This document shows, in pieces, positions 44,691 to 55,468 of a stretch of DNA of 64,000 bases. Both the position numbers and the translations under genes were made by a program. Under the pieces are notes generated by a model that had not been told where the DNA came from, ran no database searches, and saw only the letters and a list, made by a program, of their open reading frames with translations. Origin of the DNA: Vicia villosa (Eukaryota > Streptophyta > Magnoliopsida > Fabales > Fabaceae); contig NW_026705156.1 of assembly GCF_029867415.1 (NCBI RefSeq), positions 1-64,000 of the forward strand, given 5' to 3'. The number at the start of each line of letters is the position of its first letter. The stretch's first letter is position 1.

Positions 44691-46769
44691 AATACGACTA
44701 AGAACTGGTGTAAAAAGTATTGCTTGAATTAAAATTGAGTAACATATATATCATTACCTCGAAGATTGTATGTCTCAATAGAGCGGATGTTTGAATCTTA
44801 TAAGCTAATAACTTAGAAGAAATGAACCTTTTAATTCGGAGGCTAATCTTCAAATTTATAATAAACGATCTAGCTTGCATGCCTAACTTTGGCTTTGTTT
44901 AGACAAAAACCGCTTAAATGACTTCTTAAAAAAGTCCCTAAAAAGATTAATGTTGTACTCCAACCATGTTTTGCTTATAGGTCATGCTTAAGTCTTCAAT
45001 TGTGTTATGAGAGATTTAGGAAGACAAGATGAACTATAAGATCAATGCTTCTGAATTACAAGAGAGAAAAATGTCAAACCTCTAAAATTTTAAGATATTT
45101 GATATATAAACCACTTCTTTCATAAATTTAATAATTCATTAATTCATAAATAATTTAAAACTTAACCACTCATACTTACACATAATTTCTTATATTTTGA
45201 ATACACCTTCGTTTTGTTTCTACTTTAAAATTAACTTTTTAAAATATTTGAATTTCCAATATTCGAATGTCAAATATATCATCATTATAAACACAACACA
45301 CAAAAGAAGCTGTCATAACAAAAGCCCTTAATCAAGTTTGACATTGTACCAAACAAAAATCATATATGAGGGTAATATGATTTGCACAATAACTATAATA
45401 TAATAGGTATCTATCTATATTGCAAGAACCCGAATCTCACCTAACCAAAGAAACAGTACTATTAACCGGACGATCACATGGCCTTCACAACAAGAATGGT
45501 TTCATGATGCCCAGTCCTTTAGAAAAAGATAGGAACTTTTAGTTTGGCCACTTCCCGGGGCCTAGCAATTGATGTATGAAAAGAATCCAACATGAATGTC
45601 TAATAAAGGAAAAATTGATAGAAAATAAATTTGACAATAACTTATCAAAGTTTGTCTGACAGCTAGATCATTACCCTTTAGTGGTAGGTAGCTTTCTTTT
45701 GGTTCTCTTTTTCTAATTTCTGAGTGCTCTATAAAGACAAAGAAAACTACTTTAAAAAGTTGAGTGGACAAATTTTTAAATTAAAAAAACAGGTATCTCC
45801 TGTGCCTAATTATCAAAATTAATTAATATACAAAGTTGAGTTTGATTACATCAACATCATAGTTTTCTTTTTGAAAAAATAAGTGTATATTTACGATTCA
45901 AATTTAAAATCATATATTAAATTTAAAAATATTTTTTGTTTTATCTAAACACACTTTTGGTAGAGTAAAAATAGAATATTGATAGGCACTTAACTTTTTT
46001 ATCAATTTTTCCTCCTTGAAAAATTAACACACATTTTGGCGAGTTTTTTTTTACAAAACAGTTAATAAACAAATTGATTTGAAAATATTTTTTTGTCATT
46101 AAATATATTATTAGACTGAATTAGGTATTTGATTTGTATCTTTAATGAGTTTTGTGACACTGAATAAAACTTTGTGTATTTGAGTCTATTAAGAGTGATT
46201 AGGTAGTTAGGTCCTCCACTTTACATAGAAGTATAAGGATTGTTCTGTTTTAGAATTAGATGATGATTAAAAATCATGAATTTATAGTTTGTTGCGGTGG
46301 TTCAGAGCTTCTGATATATTGGAGAGGAGAAGGATCTGCAAGGTTAACATTCTAATGTTCAAGTAATAAGAGAGTGAAAATTGATGTTTGAATCCAAAGA
46401 GATTTGAATGCTTGTGAAGTGGTGCATTTTCCTCTTTTGAATGGTTGGTATCTGCGTGTGGGTGGAATGGCATGTGATGCAGTCAATCTTTAGATTGATT
46501 TGGGAGATAAGCATGGTATTCTCGCGAGGAATATTATGTGATGCGAGGAAAAAAGAGTGTACATGTCTCTCACGTGGTGACTTGTTGTCCCACAATTGGG
46601 TTTTCGCTTTCTAGACCTTGTAGTCGGTCCAAAACAATAGCCCTCAAGCTTTTGTATATGCTTTGTGTAGTGAGGGTTTGCGGCACACATTGTTGCCCAA
46701 CCACGAGATTTGTGGTCATGAAAGTCCCAGATGGGACATTGTCGTTCTCGTGAATGGGTGCATTAAATG
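44691..46769. other. AT-rich intergenic sequence, nothing recognised
   Basis: About 2.1 kb with only short frames (60 to 78 codons) that lack domain-like content. No terminal repeats, tRNA or RNA gene recognised. Confidence 0.6.
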
Positions 46770-47033
46770 CTTCTCTTGAAAAAATGCGGTTAAAATTTAG
46801 GGTACGATAGTGCTATGTTGAAAACTAATGGTGGCTACATAGTCAGCAAAGCGTTGGTAACATACTCTAGGCAGTTGCTTGAGACCATAAAATGACTTCT
46901 TCAAACGACAAACATAATTTGGATGATGAGAGTCACAGAAACTTAATGGCTAATGCATGTAAACAGTCTCATAAAGATCATCATGTAAAAAAAGCATTTT
47001 GGACATCTAGTTGATGAATGGGTCAGGATTGAG

Positions 47034-47085
<52 letters not shown>

Positions 47086-47430
47086 AATGGTGAGCATTAT
47101 TCTAATGGAAGCAGGTTTGACCATCGGAATGAAAGTCTCATAATAACCCACACCTACAACTTGCGAAGTGCCATCACCTACAAGACAAACCATATAACAC
47201 TCAAAGGAACCATCATAATTTTTCTTATGTTTAAAAATCCACATACATCGGATAAGACTAACATCATAAGGACAGGGAACTAAATCAAACATCTTATTTC
47301 TAATAAGAGCATCAAGTACACATTTCATTGAGGATTTCCAATTCTTGTCGGGTAAGGCTAGTTTTTGGTGTTTAGCTATAGGAGAGATGGTGTGGTTGGG
47401 GTGAGAGATTGATAAGGTATATATGTCTAT
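46770..47430 (-). pseudogene. Copia RT relic carrying an AG/CT microsatellite
   Basis: Minus-strand translation: ALPDKNWKSSMKCVLDALI, LVPCPYDVSLIRCMWIFKHK, GYYETFIPMVKPASIRIML, then after a CT run HDDLYETVYMH, PNYVCRLKKSFYGLKQL and YQRFADYVATI. This is the first half of the copia RT domain in order. The (AG)24 run at 47037-47084 interrupts the motif A neighbourhood. The YVDD segment is absent. Confidence 0.75.
47037..47084. repeat. (AG)24 microsatellite
   Basis: Uninterrupted AG run on the plus strand, inside the copia RT relic. Confidence 0.97.
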
Positions 47431-47510
47431 GAAAAATAAGACCTAAGATAATGCTTTTTTATATCTTAGACAACATTTTCAAATATTGTTTATTATGACG
47501 TTGTTGTAGG

Positions 47511-49065
47511 TGATCGGTAAAATAGCAAGTGTACTATTTTGCCTCTGTAGTAATAATAGGGAAATTCCCCGAATGTCGATCTCAAGGACTGCACGTTAAT
47601 ATCGAGTTTAAATAATGGTTCAATTAAACAAAAACTGTATTTGGAATTTTGTTTGCAAATTTTCACTAAACAAGAATTAAAATAAGCAGAAAAGTAAATT
47701 GGCTTTTTGACAAATATGAGTATTATGCTAGGGGTATAGTGTGTGATTGTTCCTGTAATAACCTTGGATTTAGATCTCTTCAACAAGTTCATACTATTCA
47801 ATTACCAGCCCTTTAGGATATTTTCCCCTAATTCCTTAGCGGGAAAACCTTTGAACATTCATCTTAAATCCTAAGTCCTTAGAGAATTATGATGAAATCA
47901 AGCCTTTATGTTATCAAGAGTTAACCGGTAACTATAGGGTATCACTAGTCCTAGGTGATATCTACTATAGTCTAATCGTACAAAAACCTTAACAACCGCG
48001 GTCCAGCAAATCGTTAACCGTAAATCAATCCTTGTTTGTCCGACAAAGAAAGCATAAAAATATTGTATAATCAAATTGAATAATAAAACATGCAATTGAG
48101 GAAATCAAGAATTCAAAGTCATTACATGATCCAATCAGGGACACCCCCTAGCATTGGGGATTAGCTACTCATATCGTTCAAAGAAAACAAAATATAAAAT
48201 AGAGACGTTACAAGAATTGAGATGATAGTTGATCTTCAATCGCTTCCATTCATGAAAACCTTCTTCTCTCCCAAACCCTTGTTTTCTCCAATCTTCAATC
48301 GTGCTTCTTCTCCCGGCCAAAAAGTCCTCTAATTCATCGTTAAAACTCTTCTAAATAAGGAAGACTTACTTAGGTTGGTTGGAAGTACCCAAAATGCCCC
48401 TTGGGTCAACACTTAATAAAAAATCACAAAAATCAGCAAAATCAGCGTTTTAGCCAACACTGGCCGTGTCAGGCAACACGGGTGGCCGTGTTGGCCTCCT
48501 GAACTTAATTTTTCAAAATCACACTCAGCACTACTGACACGGGTGGCCGTGTTAGGTAACACGGGCCGTGTTGGTCCTTAACTTCAGAATTTGGATTTGC
48601 ATTCTTCATGAAAGTTGTAGCCCTTTTCGTTAGCGAAATTTTGCCACCGGAACCGCGTCATTCCGAGTTACGAAGCTCTAGTTATGATCAAAATACTACA
48701 CGCCTGTCACGATGAGAAACATGCTAAAAATTTCTAGATCTCACACTTGCTAGCACGATCCGTGTCAGCCCCGTGAATTTCATCTCTTTTGCATTTTCTT
48801 GGCCACGCTTCATCCTAACACTGCCAGTTTCAGGTGACACAGGTGGTCGTGTCAGACCTAATGTCGCTTGATTTTTCACTTCCTTCGAAACTCCCCTTTT
48901 TGTACTTTTTCGCATTGATTTGTCTCGATTTATTCCTTTGAGCCTGCAAACAGTAAAATACACAACCAAAGCATAAAATGTAGAAGAATGAAGTAAAACA
49001 CTTGATAAAATAAAGCAAAGACGACTAAAATCAACAGTAAATAAACGTGTAAAAACCACTGATCA
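47511..49065 (-). repeat. 3' LTR of LARD-like element
   Basis: 1555 bp. On the minus strand it starts TGATCAGTGGTTTTTACACG and ends TTTTACCGATCA. It contains several copies of an AACACGGGTGGCCGTGTT-like palindromic word (near 48465-48570 and 48830-48860 on the plus strand). The short frames in it are repeated in the other LTR and are not genes. Confidence 0.92.
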
Positions 49066-49080
49066 AACTCCCCCAAACTT
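49066..49080 (-). promoter_or_regulatory. Polypurine tract of LARD-like element
   Basis: Minus strand AAGTTTGGGGGAGTT immediately before the TGATCAG start of the 3' LTR; primes plus-strand synthesis in LTR elements. Confidence 0.75.
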
Positions 49081-50183
49081 AAACCGTTGCTTGACCTCAA
49101 GCGACAATTACAAGAGAAAATGAACATCACAGCATACCGGTACTCATACGTGAGATTTCTGTTCCTTTTGATCAAGAGACTGTTAGTCCGGCATTCACAT
49201 GACGCGAAGAGTTTCTGCAAGAACATTTAAACCCTGAGCTCCCCTTTAGGATACCTCTCTAACTATGCTTTGTACTTAAGTCTCTTTCCGATTTTCCTCC
49301 TTTTTCATTAGGACAATCAAATTAAGGCAATGGGAATTTATGATGATCATCACATACACAAGACTAGTCAAGAATTCATTTTTTTTCCGGCACCAAATGA
49401 GCAGCATTTGCTACTTTTATTTACCGATGAAATTTTCAAACTTTGGAGTTATATATTGTCCTTATTTGGACGACGTTTGGGGATCAACCTCCTTTGGGCT
49501 GAATAACCGGGTGAGGGTTACCCAACTTAGCGAGCCGGTTGCCTTTTACCGCCTTTTCATCATTTGGTGCCAACTTTATATCTCTTTTTTTTCTCAACCA
49601 GTCACCATGCAAGTGAATATGAATTATGCCCGACTGTATCAATAAACTACTCGAGAAGTACTTCTCAGGAGACAAGTACTATGGTGCAAATCTACACGTT
49701 AGACTCGTATTTCTTTTAGGGAACCAAGGGTGTTTAAACAAACCTCTTCTTGTCACATTATTCCGCACTTCCTGTCCTCAAACAAACCTCGTTTCATCTC
49801 TATATACTATTCCTGATCACTCTTTAGGATCAAAACTTCTTCAACAAAAATTAAAATTTCGGTCAAAATTTGGGCAGAATTCACTTTATGGTTTCACATC
49901 ATACCAATAACATAAAAATAACATAAAAATAAAATGCAAAGAGAAAAGCCTCCCCCAAACTTGAACTAAACATTGACCTCAATGTTTCAGAACGAGCCTG
50001 AGAGAGGTGACTCACAGAGGGTAATGCACTCTAGTAATCACTTCCAAGCTTTCACCAGAGACGTCCTCTTTTATTTCCTGAAAATAACAAAAACAAACAG
50101 AAAAATTAATTATTAAAACCGTGGGTTGCCTCCCACGAAGCGCTTCGTTTAACGTCGCATGGCTCGACGATCCATTCCCCTTG
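49081..50183 (-). other. Non-coding interior of LARD-like element
   Basis: No retrotransposon domain. It contains GTGGGAGGCAACCCACGG-type sequence (minus strand, about 50120), a motif I associate with the region downstream of pol in plant gypsy elements, and a second purine-rich tract near 49950. The frames 49340-49645 and 49626-49910 show no recognisable domain. Confidence 0.55.
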
Positions 50184-50831
50184 TTAGGGTGGCATATATG
50201 ACACAAAGAACACATCATCTTTTTTCTTTCTTTTGTTTGGTAGCAATCCCATGAACTTAAAGTATCGATGATGTTGCTCCCAAATCCTTTTCAGCTTGAT
50301 TTTATTGAACAAGGCATAAATGTCTTCCAATACTTTGTCAATTTCTTGTCTTTCATCTGCCTTGTTGTAAAAATAGTTTTTGGGGATACTCTTTTGTTGA
50401 AAATTTTCTTGTTGGATGTCCACATCTTCACAAATTGTTAAATTTGTGGTTTTATCCAAAACTCGATCATCTTCAAGTTTCCTTATTTCTTCTTCCCCAT
50501 ATTTCTTTTTTACCTCAAATTCTTCTATTCTTACTGCATCCTCTTCATCTGATGTTAAGCATTTTTCTTCTGGTTCCACATACTCTTCTTCCAACAGTAA
50601 CTTTCTCCAAATAAACCTATCTGGATAAAAGTTAGCTTCCTTACATTCATTCATAAGGATTCTTACCTCCCTCTTATATGCTTTGAAAATTTTAGTCGCC
50701 TCTTCCAAGGTGACTCCTGAATCAGGCGACCAACATGCAGGAGATACAGGTGGCAATGTATCAAAACAATACATAGCTACAAAACTCAGACAATTTGTTA
50801 GTAGCAAAGTATAGAAGAATTCATGAAGCAA
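50184..50831 (-). CDS. Hypothetical 215-residue protein in LARD-like element
   Basis: The only sizeable frame of the interior. It starts at 50831, about 140 bp downstream of the primer-binding site. The middle is acidic and charged (EEEYVEPEEKCLTSDEEDAV, EEEIRKLEDDRV). The C-terminus is basic (LFNKIKLKRIWEQHHRYFKF, PNKRKKKDDVFF). No zinc knuckle, protease or RT motif. I do not recognise it. The position is that of gag, so it could be a remnant or replacement of the gypsy gag N-terminus, or a chance frame. An N-terminal hydrophobic stretch (FFYTLLLTNCLSFVAMY) is visible. Confidence 0.4.
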   Translation of the reverse strand: MLHEFFYTLLLTNCLSFVAMYCFDTLPPVSPACWSPDSGVTLEEATKIFKAYKREVRILMNECKEANFYPDRFIWRKLLLEEEYVEPEEKCLTSDEEDAVRIEEFEVKKKYGEEEIRKLEDDRVLDKTTNLTICEDVDIQQENFQQKSIPKNYFYNKADERQEIDKVLEDIYALFNKIKLKRIWEQHHRYFKFMGLLPNKRKKKDDVFFVSYMPP

Positions 50832-50966
50832 AAATAATCAACCTTTTTTTTCTTTTCTTTTTTATAATAAAATCAAATTCAAATAAACAAAAACTTAAAA
50901 CAAAATTTTAGCTGACAAGCAACAAAATTTCAATTGAACTAAAATTAAAACTCTATATTTTGGCAG

Positions 50967-50984
50967 TCCCCGGCAACGGCGCCA
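50967..50984 (-). promoter_or_regulatory. Primer-binding site, tRNA-Asp type
   Basis: Minus strand TGGCGCCGTTGCCGGGGA, complementary to the 3' end of plant tRNA-Asp, 6 bp from the 5' LTR edge at 50991. Confidence 0.88.
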
Positions 50985-50990
50985 AAAACT

Positions 50991-52545
50991 TGATCGGTAA
51001 AATAGCAAGTGTACTATTTTGCCTCTGTAGTAATAATAGGGAAATTCCCCGAATGTCGATCTCAAGGACTGCACGTTAATATCGAGTTTAAATAATGGTT
51101 CAATTAAACAAAAACTGTATTTGGAATTTTGTTTGCAAATTTTCACTAAACAAGAATTAAAATAAGCAGAAAAGTAAATTGGCTTTTTGACAAATATGAG
51201 TATTATGCTAGGGGTATAGTGTGTGATTGTTCCTGTAATAACCTTGGATTTAGATCTCTTCAACAAGTTCATACTATTCAATTACCAGCCCTTTAGGATA
51301 TTTTCCCCTAATTCCTTAGCGGGAAAACCTTTGAACATTCATCTTAAATCCTAAGTCCTTAGAGAATTATGATGAAATCAAGCCTTTATGTTATCAAGAG
51401 TTAACCGGTAACTATAGGGTATCCCTAGTCCTAGGTGATATCTACTATAGTCTAATCGTACAAAAACCTTAACAACCGCGGTCCAGCAAATCGTTAACCG
51501 TAAATCAATCCTTGTTTGTCCGACAAAGAAAGCATAAAAACATTGTATAATCAAATTGAATAATAAAACATGCAATTGAGGAAATCAAGAATTCAAAGTC
51601 ATTACATGATCCAATCAGGGACACCCCCTAGCATTGGGGATTAGCTACTCATATCGTTCAAAGAAAACAAAATATAAAATAGAGACGTTACAAGAATTGA
51701 GATGATAGTTGATCTTCAATCGCTTCCGTTCATGAAAACCTTCTTCTCTCCCAAACCCTTGTTTTCTCCAATCTTCAATCGTGCTTCTTCTCCCGGCCAA
51801 AAAGTCCTCTAATTCATCGTTAAAACTCTTCTAAATAAGGAAGACTTACTTAGGTTGGTTGGAAGTACCCAAAATGCCCCTTGGGTCAACACTTAATAAA
51901 AAATCACAAAAATCAGCAAAATCAGCGTTTTAGCCAACACTGGCCGTGTCAGGCAACACGGGTGGCCGTGTTGGCCTCCTGAACTTAATTTTTCAAAATC
52001 ACACTCAGCACTACTGACACGGGTGGCCGTGTTAGGTAACACGGGCCGTGTTGGTCCTTAACTTCAGAATTTGGATTTGCATTCTTCATGAAAGTTGTAG
52101 CCCTTTTCGTTAGCGAAATTTTGCCACCGGAACCGCGTCATTCCGAGTTACGAAGCTCTAGTTATGATCAAAATACTACACGCCTGTCACGATGAGAAAC
52201 ATGCTAAAAATTTCTAGATCTCACACTTGCTAGCACAATCCGTGTCAGCCCCGTGAATTTCATCTCTTTTGCATTTTCTTGGCCACGCTTCATCCTAACA
52301 CTGCCAGTTTCAGGTGACACAGGTGGTCGTGTCAGACCTAATGTCGCTTGATTTTTCACTTCCTTCGAAACTCCCCTTTTTGTACTTTTTCGCATTGATT
52401 TGTCTCGATTTATTCCTTTGAGCCTGCAAACAGTAAAATACACAACCAAAGCATAAAATGTAGAAGAATGAAGTAAAACACTTGATAAAATAAAGCAAAG
52501 ACGACTAAAATCAACAGTAAACAAACGTGTAAAAACCACTGATCA
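50991..52545 (-). repeat. 5' LTR of LARD-like element
   Basis: 1555 bp, co-linear with the other LTR. The five differences I see are at about 51424, 51541, 51728, 52237 and 52522. Confidence 0.92.
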
Positions 52546-52600
52546 GTAGGTATAGACAACACTTATTTTTAATGTATAAGCGCTAGCTTAAGTTCACTTT

Positions 52601-52845
52601 AGGCAGCGCTTTCTGTTAAAAGCGTTGTGTAAATCCTCCTAAGGCACTGTTTTCTTATAAAAGCGTTGGCGTAAGGAATCATTAGGCAGTGCTTTTTGAT
52701 AAAAGTGTTGGCTTAAGTTCTCTTTAGGCAACACTTTCTTATAAAAGCAATGGTGTAAGTTCTTTTTAGACAGCGCTTTTTATTAAAAGTTATGCATCAT
52801 TAGGCAACACTTTGTGATAAAAGAACTAGTGTAATAAACGTGTTT
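52601..52845. repeat. 42-bp direct repeats, six copies (transposon subterminal type)
   Basis: AGGCAGCGCTTT-like starts occur at 52601, 52642, 52684, 52726, 52768 and 52802, so the spacing is 41, 42, 42, 42 and 34 bp. Each unit contains a small palindrome of the type GCGCTTTTTATAAAAGCG. Such arrays are typical next to the ends of CACTA or Mutator-like elements. The LARD-like element sits just left of it. No terminal motif is found. Confidence 0.75.
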
Positions 52846-54393
52846 TATATATACTTTAAGCAACATAAATTCTCCGGATGTATATACTTCTAGAACAATA
52901 CAAAGGAATTGGACAATAATTTTAATGTGGGAGAGATTTTTACATTACAATGAATAAGTTAAAACCATAAGAGTTGGCTAGTGTAAAAATAAAAACAAAT
53001 CAAGGTCATAAAGACCGATTATAAGTTTATTATTAGATCAACTAGAGTAACACGAAATCAACAAATTAAAGACATATTTTAACAATAATCTTATAAAATC
53101 ATGATAGATAAAGCACAAAATCAGCCAAATAAAAGAACAAATCAACTAATATAAAAAATAAAAAAAACAAATCAACTAAATTAAGAAGAATCTAGTCGAA
53201 TCGAAGTAAAATTCATTTACAAAAGAAATTGTAACAAAAAAAACTTAGGTGAGACTAACAAAAATCAATATTAATTATTAAGATAGTTATAGAGTTCAAA
53301 TAAATTAATGACATAAAATTATAACAACTAATATTTTATGTGTCCTTATGGAAATTGTTCATATTTGGTTATTTAAATATAAAATAAATATAATTCTTTA
53401 TATAGAATAACAAAATTATCCATATTATAAGCATGAAATAACTATTATATATTCAATTAATTATATATAGATATCAATAAATAAAATATATAACATAAAT
53501 AAAAAGATATAAACATAATTTTTTTTTTAAAAGTGCTATGATAAAAGTAATTATAGTGATGGTTTTTACAAAGTTAAAACTAAGCTCATTTGATTGTAGA
53601 TAATATTTGTAATTACAACGTGAAAGTAGACATGGTTAAATATGTCCGGTTTATTTTTAAAAAATAAAATGCAAGTCTAATTTATTATTTACTAAAAATT
53701 TTATTTTAATTCTAATATGACATTTTTAAAAAATGTATGTTTGTAGTATTTTTCTACATGTCAATGTGATACTTACTCTATAGATCAATTAGATGAAGTA
53801 AATGAATAATGAATTGTTTTATCATAATTATTTTTTTCATTTGCCACATTAACTAACCTAATACATGACGTAATATTTATTATTTTATGGTGTATATGTA
53901 TATTATGGATGTATATACTATGTTTAATATATATTTTATTAGATATTATAGATGTTAATATTATGTTTTTTATTAAAAAAAGTAAAATTAATAGAAGCTT
54001 TTTGTTTTTTTAGAAAAAAAAGTGCTATTAACAGGCCACTGTAAGATAGATTTTTTTTTAAAGTGCTATAAACATTGTATCAAAAGTAAATAAAAACATC
54101 TTACCCATAATTTAAAATGTTTGTTTTGTAAATCAATATCTTCCCCCAATACAGTAGCAATTTTAATGCGCTATAGTAAGCTAGAAATCACAATAATATT
54201 TTATTTGACTTAAAAATGCCCTAGATTTCATTTTTACTAGAGTTGTGCTAATGGTACACCATATTCTACATTCATCCTATGTTACACCGTATATTTCAGC
54301 AAAGCAAAATGATTTGGCACAGAAATTAATGTAAAAATAAATTATTAAAAAACAAAAATAAGTATATTTTGTGTATCAAAATACAGTGTAGTG
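52846..54393. other. Very AT-rich spacer
   Basis: No gene, RNA or clear TE end seen. Scattered AAAGTGCTAT words (53530, 54020, 54060) faintly recall the 42-bp repeats, so this may be the interior of the same DNA transposon. Confidence 0.5.
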
Positions 54394-54956
54394 CAATATT
54401 TTAAAAATCGGATCGGTCATCAAATCAGCGAGGGTACTGGGTCACTGGTTCATTGGTCGAACCATTAGGTCACTGGTCGAACCACATGACCAAACTGAAT
54501 TAAATCAGATAACTCAATTTAATAAACCGATCATTATAACTAAACTATATAGGTATAAAACTAGTCGAACCGAATCATTCAATCTCTAAAAAAATATAAT
54601 TAGCACTTAAATTTTCGAAAAATATCATATAATAAATTCCCTAGTTAATAAATTAAATTCAAATTTAAATATAAGTATCACACATAATTTATTATTATAT
54701 TTCTAGAAAAAACAAAGTGATGTTTTTATCATATAAAATAAGTAAAACTGTTTTAAAGCCCTCATTTCTAAAATAATTCCCTTCTTTCATGAATATATAT
54801 TAGTTCTTACAACTTCAATTGTTTTTTTATGTACTCTCAAAGTAAACATCCGGATGAATGTATACAAGTAAATCTTACAAGGGCTATAAACATTTACCTG
54901 ATATTTTTTTTGAAGAAGCAAAAATGGAATATATTCAGAATAAAAGCTCTAGCATG

Positions 54957-55075
54957 AGACATGCTAAGATTACATCAGTGTATCTTTGCTGTTACAATTA
55001 CACCTCAAACACACCTCATGCTAAGATTACATCAGAATTGCATATCTGTTACAATTACTTCTCAGACACACCAGC
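54957..55075 (-). repeat. Tandem duplication in LINE 3' UTR
   Basis: Two imperfect copies of a unit of about 58 bp, each containing CATGCTAAGATTACATCAG, then TGTTACAATTAC and CAAACACACC / CAGACACACC (plus strand). Confidence 0.7.
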
Positions 55076-55468
55076 TCAATAGATATTATGCAACACCAAT
55101 TTTCACCAAAAAGCACAAAATAAACAGTGCAGTTCCATCAGTCCCGGATGCACACGAGAGAGCACTGCGATCACCCTAAAGCTTCCAGCTCGGATATTAT
55201 TTACTATAAGTCCCAAACTAGTCACTCGGATGCAGTTTCGAAAATAACCGGTTCGGGACAGCCATGATCACAACAGTACAGCCACACATAATTGTTAAAA
55301 TCAGAACATACATGATGACAGTAGGGCAGCGGCATTAATTTGTTTAACGGTGTCCAAGCAGCCCGAGACGATACCGCCTTTGCTAGTGTTCCTGAGTCTT
55401 CCAATAGGTTAATCGCATCTACATCCTGGCAGCCATATCCCTGCAAAAAGGAAATAATAACACAGCGC

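Larger units (their letters stand above)
47511..52545 (-). mobile_element. Young non-autonomous LTR retrotransposon (LARD-like), 5035 bp
   Basis: LTRs of 1555 bp at 47511-49065 and 50991-52545 with a perfect 5-bp target duplication GTAGG (47506-47510 and 52546-52550). I count five substitutions and no indel between the LTRs (0.3 percent). The minus-strand PBS TGGCGCCGTTGCCGGGGA (50967-50984) matches tRNA-Asp, as used by Athila-type gypsy elements. The polypurine tract AGTTTGGGGGAGTT is next to the other LTR. The 1.9 kb interior encodes no gag, PR, RT or INT, only one 215-codon frame, so movement would need proteins from elsewhere. Confidence 0.92.

Noticed and set aside
46282..46753. Small overlapping frames on both strands
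   Set aside because: No domain, no conserved start, and all below 80 codons.
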